This document shows, piece after piece, positions 63,033-64,000 of a stretch of DNA of 64,000 nucleotides. The notes under the pieces were generated by a model. It made no database searches and was not told where the DNA came from. It saw only the letters and a program-made list of their open reading frames with translations. Source of the DNA: Pseudomonadota bacterium. Its GTDB lineage: Bacteria > Desulfobacterota > Desulfobulbia > Desulfobulbales > Desulfocapsaceae. The position numbers and the translations under genes were made by a program. The first letter of the stretch is position 1. Each line of letters begins with the position of its first letter. The stretch lies in the NCBI GenBank assembly GCA_023412495.1, contig JAEYNP010000101.1:1-64000 (forward strand), in the 5' to 3' direction.

Positions 63033-63445
63033 TCACTTTTTTCTTCTCATTGTACCTGCAAACCCGGCTAGACCTACTCCAAAAAGCAGCAAAGTGGCTG
63101 GTTCCGGAACAGGGGCTGCAGTTAAGCTGACATTATCGATGAATCCACCCAGAGTATCCTCCTTGCCAGTAGCACTGAACAACAAATTTGTCTTTGTCAT
63201 TCCTGTTTGCCCATAAACAGAATACTCATATTTAGTCCAGACCAGTGTGTTCTCGAGTGTAATCTCCTCTGAAAAGGTTGTTCCCCACTGTACCTGATTA
63301 CGTTGCTATAGTCAGGAACACCGGAACACCTGGGCGAGGTAAATAGTAAAAGGAAAGTATATACTCTTTCCCTGGAGTTGTATTGACTTCTTGCTGCATT
63401 TTTGAATTTGACCCGTTCCCATGACTGTCTTCGACATATTGTGCT
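63033..63445 (-). pseudogene. Broken PEP-CTERM gene
   Basis: Reading leftward gives a C-terminus with FSATGKEDTLGGFIDNVSL, then VPEPATLLLFGVGLAGFAG plus TMRRKK. Upstream the frame shifts: the segment ILSFYYLPRPGVP is in one frame, PDYSNVI in a second and QVQWGTTFSEEI in the third. The cause is an 8-bp tandem duplication (GGAACACC, 63315-63322 and 63323-63330) plus an apparent 1-base loss near 63300. Further upstream AQYVEDSHGNGSNSKMQQEV is normal for this substrate type. The 5' end is cut off by the mobile element near 63440, so signal peptide and promoter are absent. Confidence 0.8.
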
Positions 63446-63508
63446 GGTTCAGCGGGAATTGGAGTTTTTTGGTGTTTGAGTTAACATACTCAAACGGAGA
63501 AAGACTTC

Positions 63509-63757
63509 ATGAAAAGAGAACGAAAAAATTACAGTCCCGAGGAAAAAGTAGCCATTCTGAAGCGCCACCTGGTCGACAAGGTTGCGGTCTCGGATCTATG
63601 CGATGAATATTCGCTTCAACCAACGGTTTTTTACCGATGGCAAAAGGAGTTTTTCGAGAATGGGGCATCGGCCTTTGCTCGAGATACCCTGCGTCAAAAG
63701 AGCAAGGAGACGGATCGCATAAAGGTGCACGAGCAGAAACTGCAACGCAAACACCAT
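63509..63757 (+). mobile_element. Truncated IS3-type OrfA (transposase helix-turn-helix subunit)
   Basis: ATG 63509 follows GGAG. The protein starts MKRERKNYSPEEKVAILKRH and contains LVDKVAVSDLCDEYSLQPTV with FYRWQKEFFENGASAF, the HTH of IS3-family OrfA. Homology stops at about EQKLQRKH; beyond it the frame stays open but reads antisense to the ATPase gene. A GTTTGAG...CTCAAAC hairpin (63474-63495) lies upstream and may be near the left end. Only the first third of an IS remains. Confidence 0.7.
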
Positions 63758-63764
63758 GACCAGG

Positions 63765-64000
63765 TTCTGTATCTGGTTTCTGATCTGCCTGGTCAGCACG
63801 GCTCTGGAAGACGAGGCGGTATTGACATCGAGTTCGGCCAAGAGCTGACGGTATATTTCCAGGATGGAACCGGCCGTTGCTGTTATCCAGAGAACTTTGT
63901 ATTTCGAGGGATGCAGGCGGCCAGCAGCCCAGCGCAGAGCAGTGGACTTTCCCGCTCCGACTTCCCCTGTGACCAGACCGATGCCGCCAAGGCGGATCAC
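63765..64000 (-). mobile_element. Truncated ExeA/TnsC-like transposon ATPase (partial)
   Basis: The gene enters from the right edge. Visible: LGGIGLVTGEVGAGKSTALR (Walker A GEVGAGKS) and YKVLWITATAGSILEIYRQL with LTRQIRNQ. Such ATPases accompany DDE transposases in several element families. After RNQIQ the sequence changes to antisense of the IS3 OrfA, so the Walker B half is lost. The junction lies around 63750-63770. Confidence 0.7.

Overview
The window looks like chromosomal DNA from a Gram-negative, probably anaerobic bacterium of the Desulfobacterota (former Deltaproteobacteria) type. This is inferred from a four-subunit 2-oxoacid:ferredoxin oxidoreductase operon, outer-membrane export genes, sigma-54 control and an exosortase/PEP-CTERM system lying together. 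No rRNA, tRNA or taxonomic marker is present, so the assignment is provisional.

Layout. 1-3.9 kb: leftward korDABC operon followed by a GltD-like flavoprotein that runs off the edge. 4.5-5.2 kb: two small genes. 5.5-8.0 kb: a PEP-CTERM protein and a PAS/AAA+/Fis sigma-54 activator, both leftward. 8.6-12.3 kb: Wzz-like chain-length protein, ExeA-like ATPase and tyrosine autokinase. 12.4-13.1 kb: an inserted mqsRA toxin-antitoxin pair. 13.2-20.9 kb: two paralogous PrsT-like TPR lipoproteins facing away from each other around two PEP-CTERM genes. 21.4-26.6 kb: beta-barrel protein, exosortase, EpsI, polyprenyl-phosphate sugar transferase and Wza-like export protein. 26.8-42.4 kb: first polysaccharide assembly cluster (glycosyltransferases, flippase, polymerase, pyruvyl-transferase and FrhB-like pair, Alg13/Alg14-like pair, FkbM methyltransferase). 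42.7-51.1 kb: leftward secreted proteins with PKD and Fn3-like domains, plus a membrane-anchored MshEN protein. 52.4-55.5 kb: EF-hand-like PEP-CTERM protein, PilZ-like protein and beta-CASP nuclease. 55.8-62.9 kb: second assembly cluster with its own flippase and polymerase, ending in a WecG-type enzyme. 63.0-64.0 kb: a broken PEP-CTERM gene next to two truncated mobile-element genes.

How it fits together. The EPS genes would build and export one or two polysaccharides. The exosortase with EpsI would process the PEP-CTERM proteins at the membrane. Good -24/-12 sigma-54 promoters (GG-N10-GC) precede three PEP-CTERM genes, and the only sigma-54 activator in the window sits beside one of them, which suggests a dedicated regulon. 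A second layer may use c-di-GMP. The protein at 48905-49726 keeps both 24-residue MshEN motifs with the 5-residue spacer, is fused to a transmembrane helix instead of an ATPase, and overlaps the gene for a 1093-residue PKD/Fn3 surface protein. A decayed copy of this two-gene module lies next door.

The locus is rich in repeats: a 116-144 bp dispersed element (three copies and one fragment), a cluster of hairpins, a heptamer inverted repeat and several long palindromes. By eye, base composition drops noticeably in parts of the glycosyltransferase regions, consistent with acquired cassettes.
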